Positions 34,480 to 46,487 of a stretch of DNA of 64,000 nucleotides are shown here, one piece after another (position 1 is the stretch's first letter; every line of letters starts with the position of its first letter). The notes beneath the pieces were generated by a model. It ran no database searches and was not told the DNA's origin. It saw nothing but the letters and a program-made list of their open reading frames with translations. The DNA is from Eutypella sp. D-1 (lineage: Eukaryota; Ascomycota; Sordariomycetes; Xylariales; Diatrypaceae), in the NCBI GenBank assembly GCA_023313575.1, contig JAJTTP010000001.1, forward strand, positions 4,588,001 through 4,652,000, given 5' to 3'. The translations under genes were made by a program, and so were the position numbers.

Positions 34480-37400
34480 GAAGCCGTCGACCCGAGATGT
34501 AAACTATTTTTCCCCGGCTCGGCGGCGGGGCCCTCGTTGGGCCACGGGTGGGAGAGCAGAGGCCAGTATCGCCGCGCTTGTGTGGATTTCAGTTATACAA
34601 AATGTACTATGTATGCAGATGAACGGGGAAGCCTTCCTCGCGGGTGGAACGGCCTCAAATCAGACCCAGAAGTTCGTATTCGAAGGTTTGGGGGGACTAC
34701 TGAGAGGGGAAAAGAGAGAAAAAGGAAGCGAGCGAACTACGAAGTATGCGACTGAGGTTTTTTTTTTCTCTCTTCTTCTTTTCTTTCGCAAGGGGCTCTC
34801 TGTAATTCTCGGCGAGACATACATGATACGCCGCACATGAATCCACACCCGTACGTACATAGGTTAGTCAAACAGTGATGGACCAAAAGCTCAGTAGACG
34901 GACGAGCCAGACTAAGAGATACACTTTCCCGACGTTCGAGGTCGCGGCTTGTCTGAGGCCAGCATAGAATCTCATAGGGCCTGAAAACAACTCCCCCGAT
35001 CGCCGTGCGTGCCCTGAACGTGTCGAGAAAGCCCAACGATGCTGTGCTCGTGGCGCATCATGCGGGCTGGCTGAGTGCCTGGGTGCTGGGCGCTGATGTA
35101 TAGTAAAGTGCAAGGTAGTCATCATGTACCGCAATAAACCGGGTTTCTGATTGGGCAGACCCCGGCATCGAGTCCAGGTTTTAATAGCAAGACCTTTTTT
35201 ACCTCACATGTACCTTTCTACCCACATAGTAGCGGCAACTGATCGACGATCCGCAGGGGCATCGCCGCCGGGGGGTTAGCAAATTAGATATCGGTTTCCT
35301 GGTGCTTGCCAGTCCTTGCCAGTTCCGTTCTACTTTATGACGTTTGGGGGTCGGCTAAGGCTGTTAGGGCACAAGAGGAAGTGAGGCCTCGCCCGTTGAT
35401 CGTCCAATTCTGACGAGACCCTCTTTCTTTTCTCCGGCAGTCTAGTTAGCTAGGACTCTAGGGACGGCCGATCCCACCGTCCCGACACGGTCGAGCACAG
35501 TTCCCAGCAGAAGGGGGCAAGGGGCATCAACTACATATTCAGACAAAGACTTGTTAGTGAGACCTAGTTAGGAGGGGACCGCATCGGAGCGATTTGGAAC
35601 ATATGGGTGTTTATCTGTCCGTCTCCTGCATGTATCGGGAGGTCCTCCTCGTGGGTATCATAGTAGTAAACGTCCCAGTGGTGTCTGTCAGACTGACACG
35701 TAGGACGCCGTGCTACCGAGATAATACCAAATACCCCCTGCCGAGATGCACGTCGCCTGCAATCCCCCCTTTCTGAGAGCGAGATTTAATTCTGGACCCA
35801 TCCCCTCGAGTGGTGGTGTGGTGGTGTGGTTCAATTGCCTTTGGGGGATCTTGGCGGACCAAACACGACCAAGCACAACCAAGCACGACAACCGACATGG
35901 GCGTTTTCGGTCCAGACGTCTCCTGAGCCTTCCCCAGACAGGTTTTGCTGCAGCGAGTGCCACACCCAATCAGCCACGTTGCCCATCTGCAGATTCCCCG
36001 ATCTCGTCTCCCAGATAGTTCAGCAGGACATACTCCCAAATACATAACTTATAGAAGTAGGCGGCTATATTTGACGTTCTATAGACTCCACGATGAGACC
36101 CTCCACAATGAGGAGGAACGATATTAGCTGTGGAGCAGGATTGACGAACCTTTTTTCACGTTCTCCATTTCCGCAAGTAGGTATGCAGATAGTACTATCC
36201 ACAACTTATACCATAGTAGGAGCGAGCAGCTCGGGATCCGCCTTTAGCCCCAAAGCCTACCGAATGTAGACGGAAGCTTAGCTGCCCAACCCCCTTTCTG
36301 ACATTGGGACGAACTAGAACTAGAGCTCTAAGTGGTGGCTATGAGCCGTCTATGACCTCAGACTGGCCCTCCCAGCTTGTTCGTGCCCCAACAGCAGCGA
36401 CGCCCAAGGTGTGTCGGCAATTGGGCTGGTCCAATGCGATGCCAGCTAGACTTGATAAGTTCGAGGGGCAAAGGATGAGGGATGACTCGCAGCATTACAG
36501 TCAATTGGTTCCCCATATCCGGCCCCAACCCACGCCTCTCCAATCGTATATTACAAGATGTCATAAGTAGGTCAGCTCTCACCCCCTTCTTGGAAGTCAA
36601 AGCCTTTGGGATAAATAGTACAGACTGTACATAGCAAGCAGGTAGACACACAGCAGACAACCAGACAGGCAAGTACTGCCAGCGGCACGGACGGAACATC
36701 ACCATAGATAGACACCAAAATGTAACCAATGTCCGGACCGCGCCGCCACGGGGGTTTCAGATATACAAGAGTCAAAGGAAGGCCCGGAAGGCTGCTCACA
36801 TAGGGCAAGCTGAACGACAGGTGGCTTGGAATTTTCATGTGAATTGGGAAGCGTCTGACTGGGGCGAAGTAGATCTGTAAAAGATGAGGACTTTACTATG
36901 TAAGAACTCGCCTCGACAGGAACCTGATAACAGAGCGTTAAACATCTAGGCGAGTGCATAATGCGAACCTAAGCCAGACTTGAATTATACCCCCAATGGC
37001 AACCCGCCGGCTATCAAGGACTCTTGCTGGCTTACTCCACTACCGGCACACACCCGTGCCGTCGCGATTCTATTTACCCTCATAACATCACGACCATGTG
37101 CAATCAAGCTCCTGTTTAAGTATGCTTAGAGCGTACCGTCAACTTGAGCTTTATCACACCCAATAATCATCACAACTTATCCTACTAACATCACTTCATA
37201 CTTCTTATAAAAGAGGATAGTTTGTCTTTAAACACACGGGTAGAGATCCACTGTCGACATTTCGTCCAACTAACCATTCCCACCTCAACTTCCTCTCCTG
37301 AACTACATTTCTTGGCGCGTACCTACTGTTAATGCGGCCTTAGCAGTTCAAGAATTTGGCGCACTCAACTCCCACACAAATCTCGCAGTTCAATTTACCA

Positions 37401-37788
37401 AGTCGTTAGCACACGCCGAAAACCTGGGAATCCTTCGACCTCCCGCTATATGATTCAACTCTACAACAACAAGGCATCAAATACACCTAGGACGAAGTCT
37501 ATCAGTTGACGAAATGGCATCTCGTCCCGAAAGTCGCCACTCAACCGCTCTAGTCGTCGTGTTGGCGTTGAGAGGGTCGTAGGAGCCAGGTAGCTGGGCC
37601 TCCTCAGACGTTCAACAACACCATCATTCCCAGCTGAACTAATTCTGGAATTAAGCGGCCCCCAAGCTGGTTCTCTCGATGTCGAATCTAACACTTTTAT
37701 TAACGCCACATATACTGCGATTTAATTATTGGACGTTTGAGGTGTGATCTTGCAAGAACTGCGAATATATTGTATCACTACATACCTT

Positions 37789-40153
37789 TCAGCGAAGCAG
37801 ATGTTGTAGCTCGAATTCAACAATCTCTCGGCTGCCCATGACGAATTTCTCCTCTTCCAACGCTTTCTCTAATATCTTCGTCTTGCAATGATATTCCCCA
37901 AGCTTTTTCATGGAATGAACAAGTGCACGTTCAAGCCACGGCGCCGCCAGATCCCAGTGCGACCGTTTCTGCCATTCATTGCCGACCGCTATGAGAAAAT
38001 TGACCACCATATTATCATTCTGGGACGGAGGCCTCTTGCACTCCAGGGAATCGGTAGTAATCTCGAGCACATCGTCGCACTTTGGGTGGTCACCTAGGTC
38101 TAAGTAGAGAAAGGCAAGCTCACGACAGGTTCGTAAAAACCGCTCAGGAAGAGAATCTGCCACTCTGAGATGCTCCTCTACCTGGAACAAGGCCACATTA
38201 AGGGCCTCCTTGCCACGCTCGTTGAGACCTTTGTTTCTGTAGTACTTGGCAAGGCAGCTGCGAGAACGAATTGTCGGCATGAGGACATCGTTCTTTTCGC
38301 ACCATGTGACGAGATTCTGGAGAATGCCTTCCAAATCCACCTGGAGGTCTTCGTTGCTGCACATTAGAAGTTCGATTAGACGAAGTTGAATCTCGACGTC
38401 ATCCTCGTCTACTATAGCCTCGAACTGAGTGCGGATGCTGGCCACTGACAAACTCGACGGCGCCACACCCCCCGTCGACGTGCCCGGGATGGTGGGAGCC
38501 AATTCCGAATTATTAGTGTCTCCGCAGACTTCGGAAACCTTATATATCAGGAGCTGGGCATCTTCATCCCTTGACCATGAACGCAGCAACTCCACAATCT
38601 TAACATATAGAATGATGGTTTTCTCGTTGCGTAGGCCATACTTCTTGACATAATTTGAGGTTAGCCAAGTCATGATGGAGTTTGCCTCTTCCATGCCGTC
38701 ACTACTCCCAAGGATGTGTGCAAGCTCAAATGCGGCCGCTTCTGTGAGGTCGTGAGTTGGTGACAATAGGTTTTGGAAGCCCGCGATGGCCATTCGTAGC
38801 TTAGATGCGGCTTCATCAGTCTTGCCTTCGGATGCCAGACTCATAGCGTCTGATCTTGAGCGCTGCAGCTCACTCAAAGATTTCCCCTTCCACTTGGGTG
38901 TTGAAAGTAGCTCGTGAAAGTTGTAATGACCTAATCGAACTTCTGAGTGAGGATATGAGGTAGTAGTCTGCCAAGGGGAAACCGTGGGGGTTGGAGGGGG
39001 TGGCATTGTTGGTAGCTGTCCATGAAAGGAAAGTGTTCTCTCTGGATTTAAGGACGAACCCCATGGGGTCGAAGGTGGCCGTAACGGGGTCAGGGAGAAG
39101 GGGCTCCATGGCCGATTGTGGCTGGTCCTAGGTGATGGTATCTCAGGGGTCCACCGTCTATCCAGAAGCGTTGGATCAGTTGTTGGTTGGATTCGTTGAC
39201 TTCCAATAGCCATGTCTGGACTGTGTCTAATGAGTGCATTCTGGATGCTGGGTGATATGCTGGGGGTTCTCCAATGGAGCTCATTGGGCAAAACTGGGGA
39301 TTCTAAAAATGTTCAGTTGAAGCTGTCTCTCGACTTTAACGCGCAGCAAACTTACCAAGGTGGGATGGGTCGTCATCTCTATTTGCTCTGTCCCATTTTT
39401 TCCTGATATCGTCTGCCGACCAGGTCTTCGGTCCGAGAACAAATTTGGTATCCTTGGGTTTCCTTTCGTCGGCGACCCTACAAAGCTTCCCGGCGACTTT
39501 TCGCGATAGGTTTTTCACCAACCCCCATTCTGCGAACTTTTCTTTATACATTTGGGTTCTTGGATTCACGTCAGTGGCAGGACAGTGGGGGGGCGGGGGT
39601 GGGTAAGGGGAATATGGGGTACCGACGTTGCATTGAAATTATATTTCTCCTCCATCATTCTTTTTGTGGCTTCCAACGTGTTGTCTTCATCCATGTATAG
39701 CCTCCGTATGTTGGCTTTCTGAGTAGACCAGCTCATGGCAGAGGGACCACGTGCCTTTGCCCGGCGCGTTCTTCCGACCGGCGTTGAATCCGCGCTTGGT
39801 CCGTTGCCCGTATGGGTTTCTAAGCCTTGCTGGGCCCAACCAGAAGCCGAAACTCCCTGGAGAGCCTCTGGTCCATTCACCCTGAGCAAGTCAACGGCCT
39901 CCTCGTCACCCTCGACAGTGGCATATTCGTCCAATACTGGCAGTCTGTCATTGAAATTATCGATGCCGGAGGGAAATAATAGTGTGAAATCGAACGGATC
40001 AGAGAGAAGTTCCCCGGCCGCATGTGATACATTGACCTCGTTATGTATGCCTGCTAGATCTGAGTCTTGCGGGGAGTTGAAGTTAAGGTTGCTTGAATCC
40101 CATAAAAAAGGGTCCGCAGATTCCTCGAGAAATGCCATACTCGCGTCATCCAT
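37789..40153 (-). CDS. Clr5-domain protein with TPR-like C-terminal region
   Basis: Three exons, complement(join(37789..39302,39356..39558,39627..40153)), encode 747 aa. The ATG at 40153 is used because the frame upstream has no ATG. After an acidic N-terminal 135 residues comes the Clr5 domain (about 139-195). It reads TQKANIRRLYMDEDNTLEAT then TTQMYKEKFAEWGL, the fungal module named after S. pombe Clr5, a heterochromatin-related factor. The 68-nt first intron falls inside this domain and must be spliced to complete it. A Pro/Ser-rich linker follows. The C-terminal 350 residues are all-helical with repeated patterns such as LAFLYLDLGDHPKCDDVLE and APWLERALVHSMKKLGEY, as in TPR arrays of this fungal family. 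The exact role is unknown; most such genes are expanded, variable and uncharacterised. The gene is divergent from the AAA+ ATPase gene. Confidence 0.85.
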
Positions 40154-41777
40154 TTTTGGTATCAAGGTCTCCTTCCTCGTCTAGTCTCACTAGTGTATAT
40201 AAAGGAGGGCATAGACAGCAAAACATGTTAGACTGGGACAGTAATCGCATCCCTAATAATAAGGGCTCTTTGTAACTCCGGTATACTCAAGCGAGGCTGC
40301 GCCACCTGCATGCAAGTCGACCCAATCACGCTAGGCATTTCAAAGGTTGGAAAAAGTGGTAAAAAAGTTGAATGTAAGTTATTGAGGCAGCCCCCAAATC
40401 CCACCAACAGGATTTGATTGGCCTCGCAAAAGTTTATGAAAGATGAAAGCCCTTGTCAACTACCCGATTCGGCCATCGAGTCCACTATGGCTGGCAGAGC
40501 AGTAATTTTGGAAAGTCTGAATGTACTTTACAGAAGTTGGCAAAAGTTGAAGAACTTTTGTTTGCTTTATTCGTGTGGTTAGGAGAGGGATATAAAGGCT
40601 CACTAGAAGTTGAAAAAAGACAAAGCCCACGATTAAGCCGCGCAGGCCACAATATAAACTATCAAAACTTATTGCTCCTTTAAAACTACGATATTCGTCC
40701 CGTAACAAGATTATCTGTGCAGGCCGATTACTGCCCCAGGAAACTAGACCAGAAACCATTGCCTTTCCTCGTTGCTTCTGGCTTAAATCAACCCTAGGAA
40801 GACTTGCAATGGTACGTGCACCAAACCAATATACATAAAATCGTACTTGTCCCAATGGGCTAACTGTACAGGAGAAAATTACGCCACAGAACATGGAGGG
40901 GAAGGAGGTGGCATCGAAGACGGTTGGCTGCATGAAGCCAACCATGGAGCGTTGGCTTGCGGAGTCGCCTGAGGAAGAACCCTTTCATGCACAGCAGAGT
41001 CGAGGCCTCGAACAGACGAGGCAGGCAGGTCGTGGACACAAAAACTTGGATGGTAAACCCATTACCCCTACCACTCATCATTAAGAGGGGTCCGATTTTT
41101 GTGTCCACGACTTTGGTAGGGGTTTACCGATATGCACCAGGCTTACTATGCATTGTCTGTTGCGACACAAATAGTTGAGCTCAAAGTGAGCCACTGCCGA
41201 TCTGATACCGGTCCAATTAGCCAACGGGTTTTAGATTTCAGAGCAAACTATGTACTCATATATACCCCTTACCATGAAGAGAGCATACCACTTTTTAAGG
41301 ACAAAAGATTATTATTTAAATCCGGAGTATTATGTAGTTATAGTTTTAAAGAGTAAACTCACACCAGCGTTATTCAAAGACGTCACTCAATATATAGCAG
41401 TCACGTAATAGATAATTCTGGTTTTAGAAAGTTATGGTGGTGGGTAATGACGTGGACTTTGGTAGAAGCTGCATGATGTAATATTCGCAATTGCCTTATC
41501 GCCTAGAATAATTCATATTGCATTGGATAGGTCGCGACCCGTGGGAGCCTTATTTGCTTCCTCATTTATTTCCCACCCTCCTTCCACCCTACTCGAGAAA
41601 TCTACCATGGTTAGGAAGCCTTGCTGTCGTGGAAGTATTTATACTCTCAAGATTTCCTTTAGTGAGCAGTCGACTGAAGCCCTTTCAAACGCAATATGTA
41701 ATATCTTGATTTCTTATTTTATTTCCACGGGATCACTTCTCTGTCTCATCTCCTAATCTCTTGTTTCATGACGGAAA
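40154..41777. other. intergenic between divergent Clr5 and AAA+ genes
   Basis: This 1.6 kb holds both promoters, a complex inverted repeat (41029-41128) and a short upstream frame that overlaps the AAA+ start (41768-41851). No further gene is supported. Confidence 0.55.
41029..41128. repeat. complex inverted repeat with rearranged arms
   Basis: The 16-nt arm 41029-41044 (gtcgtggacacaaaaa) is the exact reverse complement of 41096-41111. Two further inverted matches are nested: 41064-41073 (acccctacca) with 41114-41123, and 41052-41060 (ggtaaaccc) with 41120-41128. The order of the three blocks differs between the sides, so this is not one simple hairpin. Confidence 0.8.
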
Positions 41778-41851
41778 ATGAATCGGGCCGAGATGGCTCA
41801 AATGAATCCTTACCTGCCCCCACTCCAATTCCTGCAACCGCCACAGGATAA
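41768..41851 (+). promoter_or_regulatory. out-of-frame upstream ORF overlapping the AAA+ start
   Basis: An ATG 10 nt upstream of the AAA+ start opens a 27-codon frame that runs past the main ATG and ends at a TAA. The upstream ATG has T at -3 and the main ATG has A, so leaky scanning is plausible. No GT donor occurs inside the frame, so it cannot be an alternative first exon. Confidence 0.45.
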
Positions 41852-43999
41852 CCAAGTTGGGACAACTTGCGAAATCCGCCATTATGAGCAAATCGCGAAT
41901 GGCAAAGGGGAAAAGGTTCTCCTCCGATCAGGATCTAGCCGAGCGAGTTTAGGGGGTGGATATCGTGACACATGGTCCGCTCAATCTGCACTCGTGTTAA
42001 TCAGAAGCTTGGACGGCAATGACTGCCCTCGCACAGAATTGGAGATACAATCGCCGTATATTAAAAGGGCACTGAAAACGTGCATTCCGGCCCACGCGAA
42101 TATCGACGTCCAAGGTAAATCAATATGTTTGCAGGACCAGCCTCGATGTATCTTCCATTATCGGCAACAGTTGATGAACTACCACGACGACTGCCTCGGT
42201 TCAGGGGAGATAGACGCAGCCTCGCATGTAAAGTTTATTCTCGACTATATGTTCAATATCTTGAGCTCCGAAATCCGACACTTCACAAACTTCGTGGACA
42301 ACTCGCTTACGCAGCCTGCCCTAAACTTTGTATCTCTGTGGATGGCTTTCGTCCCAGGCGACATTATATATACAGAGAAGAAATGTCACCATTCCAAAGT
42401 CCGTGGTTCCTTGATGCGACTCCAGAGTATGGACAGATGTCCCTGTACTAAACCATGGTGCCGGCAATACTCGTGGTTTTTGAAGGGACAAATCATTGAC
42501 TACGACGGAACTGACTTTGGTCACACCGATAGAAATGTAACCATTGAACCCTACGAGGGAGCGAAAGCTCTACAGGACTTGCCCGCAGTACCTCTTCAGT
42601 ATCATCCAGACGGCGAGAAAATTAGAACAGAGCTTATTGAGCGTGGGAAGAAATTTGTCCAGCTACACGGTCGCCACTATAAGCAATGTAAAGGGGTCGC
42701 AGAGTTGCTGAGCAATGTGAGGGACAACAGTATGTCGGGGGAGGAGGACATATTCCCGCTCCGCTCAACCCACGTGAGTATTATATCTCTCTTAAACGAT
42801 GGTTTCATATGGTTTGACATATTACAGGTTAACGACCGCATCATGGTTGACTGTGAGGCATTCTCAGATGCAAGGCCGAGTCACCGGCCCATCCTCACGT
42901 CGAATGCGAAGCGTTTCCTTGTTGAACGTGGGCAACACTTAGAGATGTCTGACCAGGAGCTCATGATTTGCGCCGATGCGGTGGCTGGATATGCCTTGAA
43001 TGCTAAGAAATGGGGGTGGTTCAAGGTTGACACAATCCAAGACATCGACTTTGACGAAGACGCTTTCGACTCTCTCGTATTACAAGTCGACACCAAACAA
43101 ATGATACTATCATTGGTGAAGTCCCATACTAAGGAGAACCTCGCATTCAATGATGTGATCAAGGGTAAAGGGGAAGGGATTGTTTTCCTGCTGCATGGCG
43201 AACCTGGGACCGGCAAGACCCTCACTGCAGGTGAGTCTTAATTTATGCGACATGTTGGCCATCAACGATACTGATTGTGCACCTAAGAGAGCATTGCGGA
43301 CTACAATAGGGTGCCATTGTTGAAGCTGGATGCTGCAACGCTTGGACCTGATATGGCAGAGGTAGAGGGAAACCTAGCGAGCATATTTCAGCTAGCGGAA
43401 AGATGGCATGCCATATCCTTACTCGACGAGGCGGATGTCTTTCTCGAGCAACGTTGCCCCTCAGATCTTGAACGGAATCGCCTTGTTGCAGGTAAGACCT
43501 TATCGTCTCTCCATTGGATTACAGCAGAATAACTAACATTCCATTATTAGCGTTCCTTCGCGCGGTCGAATACTTCGGTGGCATTCTCTTTCTTACCACA
43601 AATAGGGTCGAATCATTTGACCTTGCCTTCAAATCTCGTATACACCTGGCATTGCACTATCCGGGCCTAAATCTAGAGAGCCGAAAAAAGATCTGGAAGG
43701 GCTTTCTTTCTCGGCCTGGTGTAGATACTGACCCGGAGTTGTTACATGGAAACTTGCTGGACGAAGTTGCAGCAGAGGATCTCAATGGTCGCGAAATCAA
43801 GAATGCCGTCCACATGGCACACAGCTTTGCGACGAGTCAACAATGTCCCATCACCAAATATCATCTAGACTCTGCGTTGAGCACCAAGAAGGCTTTTGAT
43901 AACAATTGGAACATCAAAATGCGTGCGGGAGACGAGGAACGACCCAATGAATCTCGTGATCGGCCGGCCAAGAGAAGGAGGGGAGGAACGGATACTTGA
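41778..43999 (+). CDS. AAA+ ATPase, fungal DUF7025-type
   Basis: Four exons, join(41778..42773,42828..43230,43288..43491,43551..43999), encode 683 aa. The N-terminal 330 residues match the layout of the fungal DUF7025-type region. The AAA+ core has Walker A HGEPGTGKT (Gly456-Thr463), Walker B ISLLDEAD (Asp513, Glu514) and a sensor-1-like FLTTNRVESFD. The catalytic residues are intact, so it is probably an active remodelling ATPase, but substrates of this fungal family are unknown. Introns of 57 and 59 nt in the core join as LTAESIADYN and RLVAAFLRAVEYF. A 54-nt intron at 42774-42827 (gtgagt...attacag) contains no stop, so its removal rests on splice signals and on joining STH to VNDRIMVDCEAF. 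The C-terminus is basic (DRPAKRRRGG), suggesting nuclear entry. The gene is divergent from the Clr5 gene. Confidence 0.85.
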
Positions 44000-44780
44000 G
44001 TAGCTGTTTATCCTGATACCGGAACTTCTAAACTCTTCCTTACTCTCTTGCAGTAGCATGCGTATCGTGACTACCTAGAATATGTGTCTTGACTGAAAGA
44101 ACTGAGGTGATGTGAAGTCACCCCAGCCATTACAGGCAGGTCTAGGCTACCGTGCCCCAACCAAAAAGGGGTACAGAAATCCAAGTCTCTTGGCTGGAAT
44201 CCAGTGGATACGGGTAGTAACGCTACCACTGCCACAGCATTTTTGTCTATTCTATATACATACCAGTATGTTGCGTCATGCTACAGGGACCGAACTCTCT
44301 GGACTTTGAACTAGTTATCTCGTTCAGGCTCACGTACACCCTATCGCGCCGTGGCACTAGCACACGCTACGTACCTAGGTACCTAGGGACCTAGGACAAC
44401 AAGTAAACACCTAAGAAGATACCTTTCAGAGCGCTAGTATTTGGTGATTATATAATCATGTCTTTTTTTGGGTTGCTCCCTCAACAATCGATAACCCCCG
44501 TCAATTGATTAGAGCCTGGACTACTGTTACCACATGTCAAAGTGGGCAGCGTATCAATTTGTTTATCCTGGATAAGCCACTTAGTTAATACTACACAGTC
44601 AACAACCCCTAATAACCACAAATTAGCATCACAACGCGTATAGGGATAATTGTGAATCCACCGACCGATCGACCTACCGATCGACCTACCGATACGAGAG
44701 CTTATTAATTCGACACCGACGGTTTCTTAGTACCACAACGTAGGGGGGAAAACAAGACAAAAAAGAGAAAAGAAACGAAG
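44000..44780. other. intergenic, NUF2 promoter region
   Basis: It contains a TACCTAGG-type cluster near 44371-44395 and a 12-bp direct repeat at 44665-44694, less than 120 nt from the NUF2 start. No gene is supported. Confidence 0.5.
44665..44694. repeat. 12-bp direct repeat upstream of NUF2
   Basis: The unit ccgatcgaccta occurs twice in tandem (44665-44676 and 44677-44688), followed by a partial third copy (ccgata). It lies 87-116 nt upstream of the NUF2 ATG. Confidence 0.7.
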
Positions 44781-46245
44781 ATGGCGTATAATGGGCGGAT
44801 GTCAATCCTCCCGCCAGGGCAGGGACAGTCGCGTAACGCGCGCAAGAAGGAGGATGAGGCGGACGCGCTGATGCGGTTGCCGGACAAGGAGATAGCGGGG
44901 TGTATCACAGAAATTGGAGTTCCATTCACGGTGGCCGACCTGCAAAAGCCGAACCCGGTGCAGGTGCAAATGGTATTCGAGTGGTGCGCTGAGCTGCTGA
45001 TGAACCTGACGCGCGAATCGGTTGAGCCGGCCATGCGCGCCGCTGCAGAGGACGTCTGCGGCGAATACAGCGACATTGTGCCCCCCGACACCCGCAACCT
45101 TATGGGCTTCTATGTCACTCTGCGCCGTCTACTACTCGAGTGCGGCATCACCGACTTCAGCTTCAACGACCTGTACCGTCCCACGCGTGAGCGCCTCGTC
45201 AAGATCTTCAGCTACCTCATCAACTTCTTCCGTTTCCGCATGAGCCACATCGACGTCATTGAGGAGCAGTTGGGCAAGGGCGAGAAGACCAAGGACCGCA
45301 TCGAGACCCTATACGCCGCGAACCAGGACATGGAGGCCCGCCTCGAGGAGATGCGTCATAACCGTCGCGCCATGGAGGCCCAGGTACGCGAGAAGACCGC
45401 CCGCAATGAGGAGCTCAAGAAGACCCTGCTCGAGCTGCGCCGCAACCAGGAGAAGGTGGCGGCGCGCCTCGAGGACGCCAAGGAGCGCAAGGGCGAGCTG
45501 GCGCAGCGGCTCGAGCAGAAGACGCACGAGAAGGTGCTGCTGCGGCAGGAGAGCAGCAAGCTGCGGCCGTACACGCTGCAGAGCCCGCAGGCGCTGCAGA
45601 CGAGCCTCGCGGAGCTGAGCAATACGCTGGGCGCGGACAAGGCGCACATCGACTCGCTGGACCGGCGGGCGCGGGCGCTGCAGACGTCGACGGACTCGTT
45701 CGGCGTCGTGGCGGCGGACGTGGCGTCGTGTCTACGCCTGCTGGACGAGATTCAGACAGAGCTCGCCAAGGAGGAGGACGAGAACGCTCGCAACGCCCGC
45801 CAGCGCGACGCACTCTCGGAGCGCGGAAACAACGCGCGCGAGGTCGAGCGCACCGAGGCCCTGCTCCAGCGCCAGCTCGCCAAGTGGCACGAGCGCACCG
45901 AGAAGCTCCGCGAGCAGAGTCGCGACAAGGCCCAAGAGGCCAAGGAGAAGATGGAGGAGCTCCGCGCCCTCCACCGTCAGCTCACTGAGGAGCGCTCCGC
46001 CAAGGGCACCGAGATTGAGCGGCGCAGGGTCCGCATCGAGCAGACCGAGAAAAAGGTAATTTTTGTCCCCACGTATATACGTATCAGCAAAAAAAATAGT
46101 AGTGAATACTGACAAATGGACGCACGACTAGATGCTCGACCTCAAAGAGAACATCGAGAACGAGGTGCACAGCGCGTACGACGAGTACCTGAAGATGGAG
46201 TCGCATATCAAGCTGTACATCAAGGAAATGGAGCAGGCTATCTAA
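44781..46245 (+). CDS. NUF2: kinetochore protein NUF2
   Basis: Two exons, join(44781..46055,46132..46245), encode 462 aa. The N-terminal calponin-homology domain (about residues 30-155) carries the NUF2 signature [20 protein letters not shown] then [16 protein letters not shown]. From about residue 160 to the end the chain is a long coiled coil rich in Glu, Arg, Lys and Gln. NUF2 pairs with NDC80 in the outer-kinetochore NDC80 complex that holds microtubules during mitosis. The length matches the usual 450-470 aa. The 76-nt intron must be removed to add the last 37 residues ([20 protein letters not shown]...), because the unspliced frame ends in unrelated sequence at 46112. The coding sequence is GC-rich at third positions compared with the accessory genes. 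It converges on the gene at 46488-47366. Confidence 0.95.
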
Positions 46246-46487
46246 GACTTGCATGTCTAGCGTCCTAACTTTGTCTTATCTTTATCTTGTTCTTGCTTTT
46301 ACAGGTCTTACATCACGAGTTCACGAGGGAAAACGATACCACGGTCGGCGTTGCGGTGTACGCGTCGAATAATATTAGGGGCGGGATCGTGCTATTGCAT
46401 TTATGGATATGGAGGACCGGTAGGAGGTCATCATTGACTGTATAAAGAGTATGTTTTGAGATAGCCATGGGTGTCGCGTTGCAGAAT

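Larger units (their letters stand above)
30596..37788. other. 7.2 kb gene desert with microsatellites and TAGG-type motifs
   Basis: No open frame above about 125 codons is present and none has family character. The stretch holds a minisatellite at 31032-31124, TAGG-type words (31158-31188, 32571-32580, 33312-33322, 34061-34070) and a C-rich tract at 34460-34479. I see no recognisable transposon coding remnant, so this is either regulatory or decayed DNA. Confidence 0.55.

Noticed and set aside
36358..36729. 123-codon minus-strand open frame in the gene desert
   Set aside because: Composition is not protein-like and nothing around it supports a gene.
45415..45813. Long antisense open frames inside NUF2
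   Set aside because: They are shadows of the GC-rich, strongly biased coding strand.
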